Source: Branchiostoma belcheri (lineage: Eukaryota > Chordata > Leptocardii > Amphioxiformes > Branchiostomatidae). From it: DNA of 64,000 nt. The notes under the pieces are model-generated. The model was not told the DNA's origin and did not search any database. It saw only the letters and a program-made list of their open reading frames with translations. The position numbers and the translations under genes were made by a program. The first letter of the stretch is position 1, and the number at the start of each line of letters is the position of its first letter. Of the stretch, positions 1 to 11,700 are shown one piece after another. The DNA is taken from positions 4,205,895 through 4,269,894 of the forward strand of contig NW_017802380.1 of assembly GCF_001625305.1 (NCBI RefSeq). Direction: 5' to 3'.

Positions 1-90
1 ATCTACTAATTACCCGTAGTTATTACAGAATAACTAAATTTTAATTAGGCAATTAGGTTATTCTCTAATAACTACGGATAATTAGTAGAT
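1..90. repeat. Fold-back (inverted repeat) element
   Basis: Bases 1-34 and 57-90 are inverted copies of each other with two mismatches, separated by a 22-bp AT-rich spacer. The outer ends read ATCTACTAATTA and TAATTAGTAGAT. This is the form of a short MITE or hairpin element. Its left flank lies outside the window, so a target-site duplication cannot be tested. It sits in the CFAP20DC gene, downstream of the third coding exon. Confidence 0.75.
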
Positions 91-498
91 ATCAATTTGT
101 GCAAACGTATGTCTGTAGCTTTGACCATTATGCACATGAAAATCATACTTTTATTTCAGTTACTTGTACCAAAGTGCTATATTATAACTTTAAAGATAAT
201 TACATTTGGGGCAATAAAATGTGATCACGTCATCCATATGGTCCAAAAAAATCATATTCATAACCCTTTTGTACCCAGGTATCAATATTCAGTACAACTA
301 TAGTTCTTTCTAAATTTCTTTGTGAGAAAATGATGGAAAGCTAAAATGCCAAATTAACCAGGGAGGACACCTTAATACAATATAGTGTGACACTTGTAAA
401 GATGTCATACATTTCTTCAAAACACAATTAATTGGTATCCTTGACAGACACATGAAAACACATACACATAACACAGCACCAGGTTATTATAAACCTAC

Positions 499-1393
499 CC
501 CAGTTCAATGGAGAAGTCCTGTCCCAGGGGGATGTAGATCTGGAAGACCAGGTATCTCTGCACAAGAAACACTGCAGGGGGAAAGAGACTTTGTAACTAC
601 ATACAAAATTTGCAGATGTAGATATTTTCTAGACTTAGAAGTAATAGAACTTAGAGTTCTATGTCCACAAACTCTGTGAGAAAAAGACCATTTTGACCAG
701 GCAGTGAGAGTTTGTGTGTATACAATGTACTTAAATTTAAAACTATACACTTGTGACCTGAAACATAATGCTAACTTTCGAGTGGCCCTAGTTGTACTCA
801 CATGACTGTTTGGCATCCTTGGGTATCTGCATCTTGGTGGTGGTACTTCCCCCCTCCAGGTTATACACGTAACTCTTCACATCCTTGTCAAACACCTTCT
901 GTATGGATGACGTGCCTCCTGTCAGCTTCCACTTGGACACAGGGTCCTTTCCCTGGGCACTGAAGATTTCAAAGAACGGCCCTCCCTGTGGGCAGACAAC
1001 ACAGACAGAACATTAGCAGTTGTAACTATTGCTTTATCAATTATAACGTCAAATATTACATGTCATGTGATGATGACAATGTAGAGTCAAACTTGTCACC
1101 TCTCAAGGAACTTGATGTCACACTAGACAGGTGGTCCTCAAGGAACTTGATGTCACACTAGACAGGTGGTCAGTAAAGACAAGGTGCTTAATTATGCTTG
1201 GGGCAATGGTAGAAATGACTTAAGGGACAATGGCAAGATGATCCTTAGTTATACGGGTTTGAGGCCTTTTTTATGTCTAGCACAGACTACAAAAAGAACG
1301 AATTTAAATGCAGCTAGTTGTAGAAAGTGTTTATTTTTCAAGGGTCAGAAATTGTATCAACGTTCAACTCACCTGATATTCGTTCTTGAACAT
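499..1393 (-). CDS. CFAP20DC: CFAP20DC-like protein, 5' end (partial gene)
   Basis: Three coding exons on the minus strand: 1393-1373 (start, MFKNEYQ), 985-802 and 571-499; the gene continues beyond the left edge. The joined frame reads MFKNEYQ, then [47 protein letters not shown]. This matches, as I recall it, the N-terminus of human CFAP20DC (C3orf67), which carries a CFAP20-like domain. Donors are GTGAGT (exons 1 and 2) and GTAGGT (exon 3); intron phases are 0, 1 and 2. The start codon was chosen by homology to the conserved MFKNEYQ. CFAP20 is a ciliary axoneme protein, but the role of CFAP20DC itself is poorly known. The gene is head to head with TMA7. Confidence 0.85.
1102..1171. repeat. 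Exact 35-bp tandem duplication
   Basis: A 35-bp unit beginning CTCAAGGAACTTGATG occurs twice in immediate succession (1102-1136 and 1137-1171) without mismatch. It lies in the first intron of CFAP20DC. It looks like a recent local duplication and no function is visible. Confidence 0.9.
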
Positions 1394-1827
1394 GTTGGAT
1401 TCAGACAGAATGTCTTCACTACGCGAATGTTCGATCACAGCGCTATTCACTCCGGTCCATCCTGATGACCAGTACTGACAAATCCATCATGTAGCCTCTA
1501 TAGTATGGTTGACGTCCAGTCGGTCAATCGAGTCGGGGCATCAAAGAACATCAAATTTCAAAACATTTCAACGTCACGGTTCGGCTCCGGGTGGAAACAC
1601 GGCTTCGTTTGGTCCCTAAAATCACGAAAGGAAACGTCGGAACCGTCTGAAATTATTCTCGAGGTATTCCCGAGCCTTATAACAGATAAATACCGCCCCG
1701 TTGTCCGCGAACTAACGAACTGTGTCCTGTCGTTCCTGGCAACCAGCAGAAATTTCGATCGACTTCCGCCATGATGGATGGCTGTACTGCGCATGCGTCA
1801 CTCACGGACCACAACGAGGCTACCAAC
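1394..1827. promoter_or_regulatory. Divergent promoter CFAP20DC / TMA7 with NRF1-type site
   Basis: The 435 bp between the two start codons contain a perfect NRF1-type palindrome TGCGCATGCG (1788-1797), about 30 bp before the TMA7 ATG, and a YY1-like CCGCCATGATGG (1767-1778). No TATA box is seen. The NRF1-type palindrome recurs upstream of the duplicated TMA7 copy. The assignment is by motif only. Confidence 0.55.
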
Positions 1828-3357
<1,530 letters not shown>

Positions 3358-3482
3358 CACCAGCTTTACCTCCTGCCGGACACTCGTTCAAATTGCTTGT
3401 ACCTCAAATCCAGTTTCTCCCAACCCTGTGATGCATAACTTACCCCATTGACATGCTGCCTTCTCTACTCCTAATGCATTAG

Positions 3483-3514
3483 TTGGGTCTGGAGGTGGCA
3501 AGAAGAAGAAATAG
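3483..3514 (+). other. Candidate alternative last coding exon of TMA7 copy 1
   Basis: After the acceptor-like GCATTAG, the sequence in the phase left by exon 3 reads V-GSGGGKKKK-stop. The same block exists at 7588-7619 in the second copy, where it reads D-GSGGGKKKK-stop. Within the nine shared codons the two differ only at silent third positions (TCT/TCA, GGT/GGC). It would replace the GSGIKKSGKK tail. Against this, the adjoining 3' UTR is also well conserved between the copies, so the match may not be coding. Confidence 0.4.
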
Positions 3515-3757
3515 GCTTTAGATCAGTCTAACCACACCATGAGGACATCATAGCTAAGCATCCAGACTTCAATAATCAAACTGTATTCCACAGTACACAG
3601 TAACATCACTTGTGTATACCACTTAATTCATCAAGACATAATCTATGTACACCTTGATACATCATGTACTGTCTTACCCTATGGTGACTGACTGAACCAA
3701 GTTGTAAAATGCTACCAATTGTTTTTGCCCATTGTTCTGAACTGTTCCCTTGCTTCC

Positions 3758-3763
3758 AATAAA
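3758..3763 (+). terminator. Poly(A) signal of TMA7 copy 1
   Basis: AATAAA followed by a T-rich stretch about 10 bp downstream, roughly 400 bp after the stop codon. No other AATAAA closes this transcript. Confidence 0.65.
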
Positions 3764-3784
3764 AGCAAGTTTCTTTTTACTCAT

Positions 3785-4664
3785 TTGGTACTTGTGTTGT
3801 ATTAGCAAAGGCTTACTTTCTTTATAATCGTATGGCTCAATTCATTGATCTCTTCAAGACAGGGCTCAGCTCCTCAGCTCAGCCCAGTTATGCTGTAGTA
3901 TGACTACTGCATTTAGCCCATGTGGGCAAGAGTGTGCAAATTAAAATGAGAAAATTAAAATCAACATGGAGAATGGCCTTCTGTAAGGAGAGCTGTGATA
4001 TATGACAGGATATCAAGAGTAATACGTCTGCTATAAAGTATGTGATGGTCCTACATACTCCAAAAGTATATGGACGTTATATGAATGTTATGGAGGTTGA
4101 TAAACTCTTATTGGGTGACACCACGGTTCCAGTACATGATAGGTGAATTCATCCTCATTAAAAGGACAAAAGTTCTCTCCATAGTCAACAATCCTGTCAA
4201 CAATAACAACGAAGGTATTCACTTCAGCTGTGCTAGTGAATTCACTTCAGCTGTGCTGATGAAATCATTTGGGAAAGTGGACAAAAAGTACATGTCATTA
4301 TCTTATACAAGGCATCATAACTTCAGATCATGAAAACACCCTCAGATAATCTGTTCATCAAACACGTTTCCAACAGATTCAACACGGCCTCCCCAAACTG
4401 ACGATCTTTCCACTATTTGGCAGTCAAAGAAAGTCTAAGACTCCTAGAGGGAGAAAGGTGATTTTAATTCATTTTTCAAATTCTAATTCAGCAAGTAAAA
4501 ATTACGCCTTGCCATAGTTGCTCCCAAATTGCCAACGTCTCAAAAATCCGCCTAGCTAAGGTTTTTAATAGTTCAAACCATATTTAGTTCTCTCACTACA
4601 CATGACGTAATTGGGTGTGTATCTCTGTACAGCCGGTAATAACCGGTCCTGGGCGTAACATACC
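3785..4664. other. Spacer between the two TMA7 copies, no gene seen
   Basis: AT-rich sequence without a convincing exon in either strand. It contains short internal duplications (for example ATTCACTTCAGCTGTGCT twice near 4217 and 4239). Confidence 0.5.
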
Positions 4665-4876
4665 TAGCCTCTACCAGGCTTCGGGAGGCGGCTGGAAGAG
4701 TAGAAATCGGCCAAATAGAGAGATAGCATGCCAGGGGAGTTTGGTCGGCTGGAGTTTGCCGCACCCGAGAACGGCAAACTGTTATCTCCAGCTGACCAAA
4801 CTCCCCTGGCATGCTATCTCTCTATTTGGCCGATTTCTACTCTTTCCAGCCGCCTCCCGAAGCCTGGTAGAGGCTA
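4665..4876. repeat. Fold-back element just upstream of TMA7 copy 2 (TAGCCT family)
   Basis: About 100-bp arms are near-perfect inverted copies. The ends read TAGCCTCTACCAGGC and GCCTGGTAGAGGCTA, and a short stem closes the centre (AGTTTGCCG / CGGCAAACT). The flanks TAACATACC and TGACACACC match at 7 of 9 bases, compatible with an old 9-bp target duplication. The right arm ends 46 bp before the TATA box of the gene. A related, partly truncated copy lies at 41612-41775. Confidence 0.85.
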
Positions 4877-4894
4877 TGACACACCGACTCCTAG

Positions 4895-4929
4895 GCGCAT
4901 GCGCCAACTGTTGTGTCTCCCTATATAAA
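4895..4929 (+). promoter_or_regulatory. Core promoter of TMA7 copy 2: NRF1-type palindrome and TATA box
   Basis: GCGCATGCGC (4895-4904) is followed by TATATAAA (4922-4929), 59 bp before the ATG at 4988. Transcription would start near 4955. Copy 1 has the same palindrome but no TATA box, so the two copies appear to have different core promoters. Confidence 0.65.
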
Positions 4930-4987
4930 TGGGTAGCTGCTCTGCGCTAGCTTCATACAGTACCAGCACCGATCAGAGACAGCCAAC

Positions 4988-7439
4988 ATGTCGGACACTG
5001 AAGGTTAGCATCCGCTTCACTCAGTCTTTTTTTCAAATGGTTTTTCTTCAGTTTGTCATTGGTTCGGGTTCTTTGTTTTCTTCTATTGATACATCGATGC
5101 CTGTTCCTTTTCAGGAGGCAAGAAGAAACAGCAGAAGCAGCCCAAGAAGGGACCAAAGGACCTAGTTGATGTAAGTACATTTGTATAGCCTTAGGCTTCA
5201 AGGTTTCCGCGCATAATACTGAACAGTACATAGCTTTGGTCCTAACCGGTTCTAACCAGGCTGGGCTAGGTGCGCCGTATGGGAGGGTCTGTATTGCCTT
5301 TTGCGTAAGATGTATGCAAGCTATATACCGCAGGAAACACATTTTTATACCTTTAATTCCTAACGAGACGGCCCCAATTTGTGTCATTGACTTCCCAAAC
5401 ATATTCAGTTTGATGCGTAGGCAGTACTACTGAATTTAGCGGCGGAAAGCGACGTCGGAACCCCCATGCAAGCCCTCAAACGATAGCGAAATTGATTCTA
5501 CAAGTCGGGCTTTTTTTGTCTTACATTATATTATAAAGTTTTTTTTCCTGACGATGTATTTCACTTCTATTTTTACTCGGTTAATTGGTTACCAGGAATA
5601 GGAGTCTTAAAAAAGCAGAGACAGGAACAAAAGCGAAGTAGTTTCAAAACAAACGCATTGTAAGCCACAAAAAAACCAGGTCGTAGTGTCTACTAAGGAG
5701 GCTACGCATTAGCCTGGGTGACCTCCGATTTGTAACCGCAACCCCCAAAAAATCGGGGTTGCCGTTACAAATCGGATGGCACCCAGGCTAGCTACGTATA
5801 GCCATCAAATACTGAACGCTTTAAATTATATCCTGGCTAATAATGGTCATATTTACGAAGAGACTGGAGACGACTGTGTGTGCGTATTTTGGCTGGCATG
5901 ATTGTGAAGGAATCAGCGCGCCATGAGCGGTGTGCCTAGCGCCTAAACACCACAACCGAACCAAACCGACCACAACCGGTCCTATTAGATATGCAGTGTA
6001 CAGGGCACAAGAACCTTGTGTGGCGTGTGCAAATTATGGACAGAAAACACGTAGTTAGCCTTATGTTTGTGTGAGGGCCCTGGTAAGGTTTTACGGTAAA
6101 TGTAGGTAGGCGACAACGGTTAGCGGTAAATTAATGCGAATTTTCTATTCAAACGTTTAATTGAGATTTGGGGGCAATCTGGCGCTAGACTATGTCATAC
6201 CGCAATTTGTACTTTTTGTTATCATCATTATTTATTATTGTTTAGTTACTGTTTTTTTAATTATCATTACCATTATCATTATTTATTGTATCCCAATTTT
6301 GCTGTTTGTATATGTATGAAAATAAATAAATACGGAGAATTTGTCAATGACACTTAACGACGAGTTCTGAATAATAAATTACGTGCTACGTAGAATTAAA
6401 GCGACCAATTATGTTTCACGAATAATATAGTGACATTTTAAAGTTGATTTAGACAGGTACGATTAACGTAGAAAATCAGAGGATGACAACAATTAAAATA
6501 GATCGCTACATCTCACGGCAAAAGCCATACAGACCCTGAAATAGTGACCAGTTTGTTTGTTTTTCGTCACACACGGTCCTTGCCCCATGTTAACTGCATA
6601 CTACGTATATCAGACCCGGTTGTGGTCGGTTGTAGCCGGTTTTGTGAGGATCTATTCAGTGGGAAAACATGCACTTATCCTGGTCAAATTACGCCTTCTA
6701 GCGACTGCCGTCATATTACATGTAGTACTACCGTATGTAGCTAGAAATGGCACACGTACTTGTGCCAAAAACAGCAAAATAACCCAGAGATGGCAAACTT
6801 CACAGCTATCACATTCTTTGTAACCTTTCCTCACACCATTTTACTCACACACATACTGCAGACAGGCAGGTCCGTTACTAGTATACTCTTGGAATTAGTC
6901 ATGAAAACCTTTACGAAGTTATGTGTTGTTCTCTTATTGCAGGATGACACTGCAGTCAAACGAGAGCATCAGGACGGCCAGAAGAAGAAGGCTGAAAAGA
7001 AACCCAAGGGAGCAGGAAAAAGTCAGTCGGGTTTCGTAACTTCTGGATAAGCAAGGAGGGTAAAACCCTTGGTATAAAACATACTTACAGTCCTTCGTGC
7101 ATTGTGGTCTGTAGTAAACATGTAGATAGGAGTCTCGAACTTCTACCTATTAGCTAAATCTAGTACTACAATGTACGATGCCTTTTGTATTATCACAATT
7201 CTATGTCTGTGATCACCTTTACTCATCACAATGGAATGACTTATCTAACTTGATCTTTCTTAATTAGTCTTACCTTGTGGGTTCTACGTTTGCAGTCTTC
7301 TAATCAAAGTTCAAGGATCACCAAACTGTTTTGTTATATAGCTACAGGCATGTTTCTTTGTGTTTTACCATATGTTACATGTTTCCTTTATGTTTTATTT
7401 CCAGGTGGAAAAGGCCAAAAAAAATCCGGCAAGAAATAA
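4988..7439 (+). CDS. TMA7 tandem duplicate, diverged (copy 2)
   Basis: Four exons with the same phases as copy 1: 4988-5003, 5115-5170, 6943-7021 and 7405-7439 (TAA), giving 61 aa. The product begins MSDTEGGKKKQQKQPKK and ends SGKGQKKSGKK. The N-terminus and basic tail are conserved. The central helix is changed ([15 protein letters not shown] in copy 1 against KREHQDGQKKKAEKK here) and three codons are lost before the last intron. Splice sites and frame are intact, so it is probably expressed, but the altered helix could mean a changed or weakened role. Introns also share blocks with copy 1 (for example 2340-2395 and 6601-6650), which shows a whole-gene duplication rather than a retrocopy. 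Confidence 0.88.
5710..5790. repeat. Fold-back element with 9-bp target duplication (TAGCCTGG family)
   Basis: An 81-bp hairpin with ends TAGCCTGGGT and ACCCAGGCTA lies in the second intron of TMA7 copy 2. It is flanked by GCTACGCAT (5701-5709) and GCTACGTAT (5791-5799), a 9-bp duplication with one difference. Confidence 0.85.
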
Positions 7440-7587
7440 CATCAGCTTCACCTCTAGTCGGACCCTCGTTCAAACTGCAAACCCCAGTTTCTCCCAATCA
7501 TAATACACGTACATGTATGATATACATGTTACACCCCATTGACATGCATGCTATGAATTGTTCCCTTCTCTACTCCTAATGCATTAG

Positions 7588-7619
7588 ATGGGTCAGGAGG
7601 CGGCAAGAAGAAGAAATAG
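7588..7619 (+). other. Candidate alternative last coding exon of TMA7 copy 2
   Basis: It reads D-GSGGGKKKK-stop in the phase left by exon 3, after the acceptor-like GCATTAG. It is the counterpart of 3483-3514. See that entry for the argument and the caveat. Confidence 0.4.
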
Positions 7620-7782
7620 GCTTTAGATCAACACCACGAGGACATCATAGCAAGTCATCCAGACTTCAATAGTGAAGCCTGTATACCTTTAGTTACATCA
7701 CCCTTACGTGTACCAATTATACCCATGTAGTATAATGCTCGTGAGTTGTAAAATGCTACCCATCATTCTGAGCTGTTCTGTC

Positions 7783-7829
7783 AATAAAAACTGGTCAATA
7801 AAAGGTCAATAAAAACTGTTCTCAATAAA
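7783..7829 (+). terminator. Four clustered poly(A) signals of TMA7 copy 2
   Basis: AATAAA occurs at 7783, 7797, 7808 and 7824, made by local duplication of a TCAATAAAA unit. Copy 1 has a single signal at the equivalent place. Confidence 0.6.
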
Positions 7830-7839
7830 GCAGGTTTCT

Positions 7840-8637
7840 TTTTACACCTTTGCTACTTTACACCTTTGGTGTTGTTTTAGCAAGGGTATAATCTCTTGAT
7901 AGTAGCATAGCTCAAGTCAGATTTCTTCACTAAGGGTCCTTTTCCTCTTTTATGTGAAATAGTTAAGTCATGCGACCATTCCTCCTGAAAAATCTGGAGC
8001 AAAATTCATAAATGCAAAATGGTGATGACAAACAACAGGTGTGCCCATGTGCAGTCGCAAACGTGATTCTGATGTACACACTGTAAGTGTGCTCCTAGAA
8101 CATGTTGTGTAGTAACTTATATGATGTGTCACCTCTATCTACCTAACCATTAACGTTTGATCACCTCATAACGGGGTATGAATAAAGCCGCTGTGTATCA
8201 CCACCTCCCTGAGTCATGACGCTTATTTGGTCATTTACCTATAAAACAGAATATATCATATGGCACATATCATGCTAGCAGTTACTAAGTCTGCAATGGA
8301 AATCGAAAAAAATGATGAGAAGGCAACTTCGTGCTTCTGTCTTCATGAGACGAATGACTCCTGTCATGTGAACTTGAATAGAATAAAATCGAAATTAAAA
8401 TCATCACAGACTGAGATTTGTGACGAGACCGTATAAAAAGTAAATGGACATTTGGTTGATAACACTTACTTTCACAAGAGAGGTACTTTTTCCGCGGAAA
8501 CAGTAACGTTAATAACAGCGAGAATGAACACCATAGGACTGTCAGAGATAACCTGCAGTGAAAAGTGACTTCTATTTTATTTACTGCATCACGCCGTACT
8601 GATTATCGGACAAAGTCGAACCTGAAATGACCTGCAG
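7840..8637. other. Upstream flank of the left GEF gene, no exon seen
   Basis: AT-rich, without convincing coding sequence. A TATAAAAA at 8434-8441 could be a distant core promoter or part of a 5' UTR exon. Nothing else could be assigned. Confidence 0.4.
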
Positions 8638-8730
8638 GTGACAACATGTTTGCCGTGCTTATCTCACGAGGAGCGACACTTTGTCCACACAAACACCGTA
8701 CTGACGGCGCGCGCTCCGGAACGCCCCAGC

Positions 8731-11700
8731 ATGGCGGTCACGGCAGAGTTTGACTTCGAGTTGTGGTGCGAACGCAACAAGTTCCACCCGAAACTGACGG
8801 AGATGCTGAGAGACTGGGGCTTCACCCGGCCGGACCTGTTACTGTACCTGTCAGACGAGGATAAACAGGACTTTCTGACGGAGGGAGTGCCGAGGGCACA
8901 CATCCGGAAGTTGGAGCAGGCCATAGTGCAACTTTCCCCCGCCCCTCCACATCACAGAGAGGACCAAGACACATCCACGTGAGCGTTTGCGTTGTTTCTA
9001 GCTCCAAGGAGGGGGATCCTTTCATGACTAAAAGTTTGAAATTTGCGAAATAGGGTGAATGATTTCTTAGTAGGCAAGAGGCAAATTGTTCACCTTACCT
9101 TTTCACAAATTCTGCGTTCAATATTATCCTCAAAGAGAAGGGCCCACGTGTATACAGGTTAGTGCGCTAAGATAAGACTTCAATTGGTATTACATTTACA
9201 TACATTGCAATCATCATTGCTTTCATTTTCATCCAATTGGCTGGTCCAATCAGTACTTCCCTCCGCCTTCTGGCCGCTTAGTGATAACCGATTCTAATAT
9301 TTAGTTACACCACACTCCATTGCAAATCAGACAAAAGGAACTTAGTCATTCAATCCATAGACTGGCAAGTCTTGTAAGTTAAGTTCTTGAAGCTTAAACC
9401 GCTCACCTGGCCACAATATACATCGTCTAAACCACAAATGTCAACATCCCACCCGCCCTTCCCTTCCGGCTATACTGTGGATAAAAATACACTCATACAA
9501 CTCGTCAAGATACTTTGTGGCCACGCTAACGTCGCGAACGACTTCTTGAAAGGACATTCACGATTTACGACTGGATATCAAGAGTAATGCAGCGTAAATG
9601 TTTCAGCTATAAATTACGTGACGCCCCTACAGTCACGTATATGGCCCTACGCGAGGTCAATAACCTGTTGTACAGAACAGCTCCAGCTTCCAAGAAGGCC
9701 CCAGGCCAAAGTACAGTCTGTAGGTTTGCGGGTAGCACGCGGCAACGCAATGTGTTACATGACCAATGAGCATTCATTGGTGTTTCTTTAATATTGGGTG
9801 TTTGAAATAGCAGTAACATGATGCGTTTTCCCTACCGGCTAAAATAGCTACTTTTAATGAGTTATATAACCATTGACATGTCGGTTTTGTCATATTTTCT
9901 GCTACGTTTACACCACACATGACGGTGCGTGGGATATAAAAGCTTAAAGACAGATCACGAACTGTACGTGTTTTTAACAATCAAATGTATTGAGTCTGCT
10001 CCTACCACGTGTATAACGACATAACGGTCTTGTATAAGTTGTTTCCCTGTTATTCGTGGCGTTTGTGCCTGTTAAGACGAAAACTGTTGGTCCTTCTTTT
10101 AATGTCGAAATAGGTCCCTACTGCAAGACGATGATGATCAGGAAACCTACGAAGATATTGACCCAGAAGAAACATATGACGATATTCCAGCTGACACCCC
10201 TCCCTCTGCTGCCAGCACGAGTCAAGATCAGACCGACGAGGACACGTATGACGATATACCAGAGGACGTTCCTCCGTCTACGACAAGCGCAAGCCACGAA
10301 CCAGCGCGTCCAAAGTCAACCACACCTGCTTCTCAGCAACACGTTCTTGAATCATCAAGCCCCGCTGAAGCGGATTCTTGCCAACCAGACGAGTACTATG
10401 ACGATGTACCAGACAACGTTTCCCCGTCACCTGCAGACACAAATCAAGAAATAGAGGGTTCAAAGCCAACCGCAACCGTACCTCCTCCTGAAAATCTAAT
10501 TGTAGACGAAATAGGCGAAACTAGCGTTATCATAGCATGGCAGCCTCCAAACCTCCCCGGCGAAGTGGACTATTATCTAGTAAGGCTATCACGTCTCACG
10601 CCACCATCTACCGAAGGCGTGGCTGAAGAAGTTGATCCGAATGAAAAGCCGTCCATTACATATCACGACCTGGACCCAGCCGTGCAGTACGAAGTCACGG
10701 TCGTCGCCCGATCCGCTGATCTCGAGAGCGAACCCGTCTCGACGACGTTCTACACCGGGGAAGACTACGACGACACCCTTCCTTCCTACACCGCTCTGCC
10801 GGAGTTCATGACTGACGCGCCCCTGTACCAGGAGATACAGATCGCTAAGACCGCCATACTGGTACAGGACGAGGTGGACGGGTCTAAGGCTGTGCGCTGG
10901 CAGTCTACCATCGCCCCGAAGTGGGACAGACAGCCGCAAGTCGTCCAGAACAACGTCAAGTACACCTTGTCCAAGCAGCAGCAGCATCTCCAAGAGGCCA
11001 TGTTCGAGGTCTTAACGACAGAGGAGTCTTACCTCCGCAGCATGAGCGTCTTGGAAGAACACTTCCTGCAGGCCATCTTACAACACAACGCGCTGATCGG
11101 CCACGGAGTCTTCTCCTGTCTCTCCAGATACACCAGACAGATCATGGAGGTCAGCGTCGCCTTCCTCGAGGACCTTCAGCGGAGGGCGAAGGAGCAGTCT
11201 CCGGTCATCTCCGACATCTGCGACATCATCGAGAATCACGCCCTGAAGAACTTCCTAGATCCCTACAAGACGTACTGCAAGGAGGTCAACGCACACTCCC
11301 GGGTCGTCAGGAAAGTCATCGCCCAGAACAAGGAGGTCAGAGAACAGGTGAGCAGGCTGGAAGGAGATCCCAGGTGTAGCAAACTCCCCATGACGTCCTT
11401 CCTCATGCTGCCCATGCAGAGGATCACTCGGCTGCCCCTCCTCATTGAGAGGATCCTGAGCAACAGAGAAGACAGTTCAGACTTTTCCCAGTCCGCCATG
11501 AAAGCCCTTCAGGACACGCAGAAAGTAGCGAGCATCATTAACGAGGCGGTCCGCGACGAGGAACGGCATCACGACTTCGAGGAGGTCCTCAGAGAGAAGC
11601 TGACGTTCGACCGGTGCAAACTGCCCTTCCCGCTGAGGAGTAAATCACGGTGGATCGTCAAGCAGGGCGATCTGACTTGGATTAGGAGCAAGGAAGACAA

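Noticed and set aside
4615..4950. Reading frames across the 4.7-kb hairpin
   Set aside because: They arise because inverted arms keep frames open on both strands. The sequence is a fold-back element next to a promoter.
8638..8730. An upstream start for the left GEF gene
   Set aside because: The frame is open upstream but begins with GTG and has no in-frame ATG before 8731. The ATG at 8731 fits the paralogue's MASPGG start.
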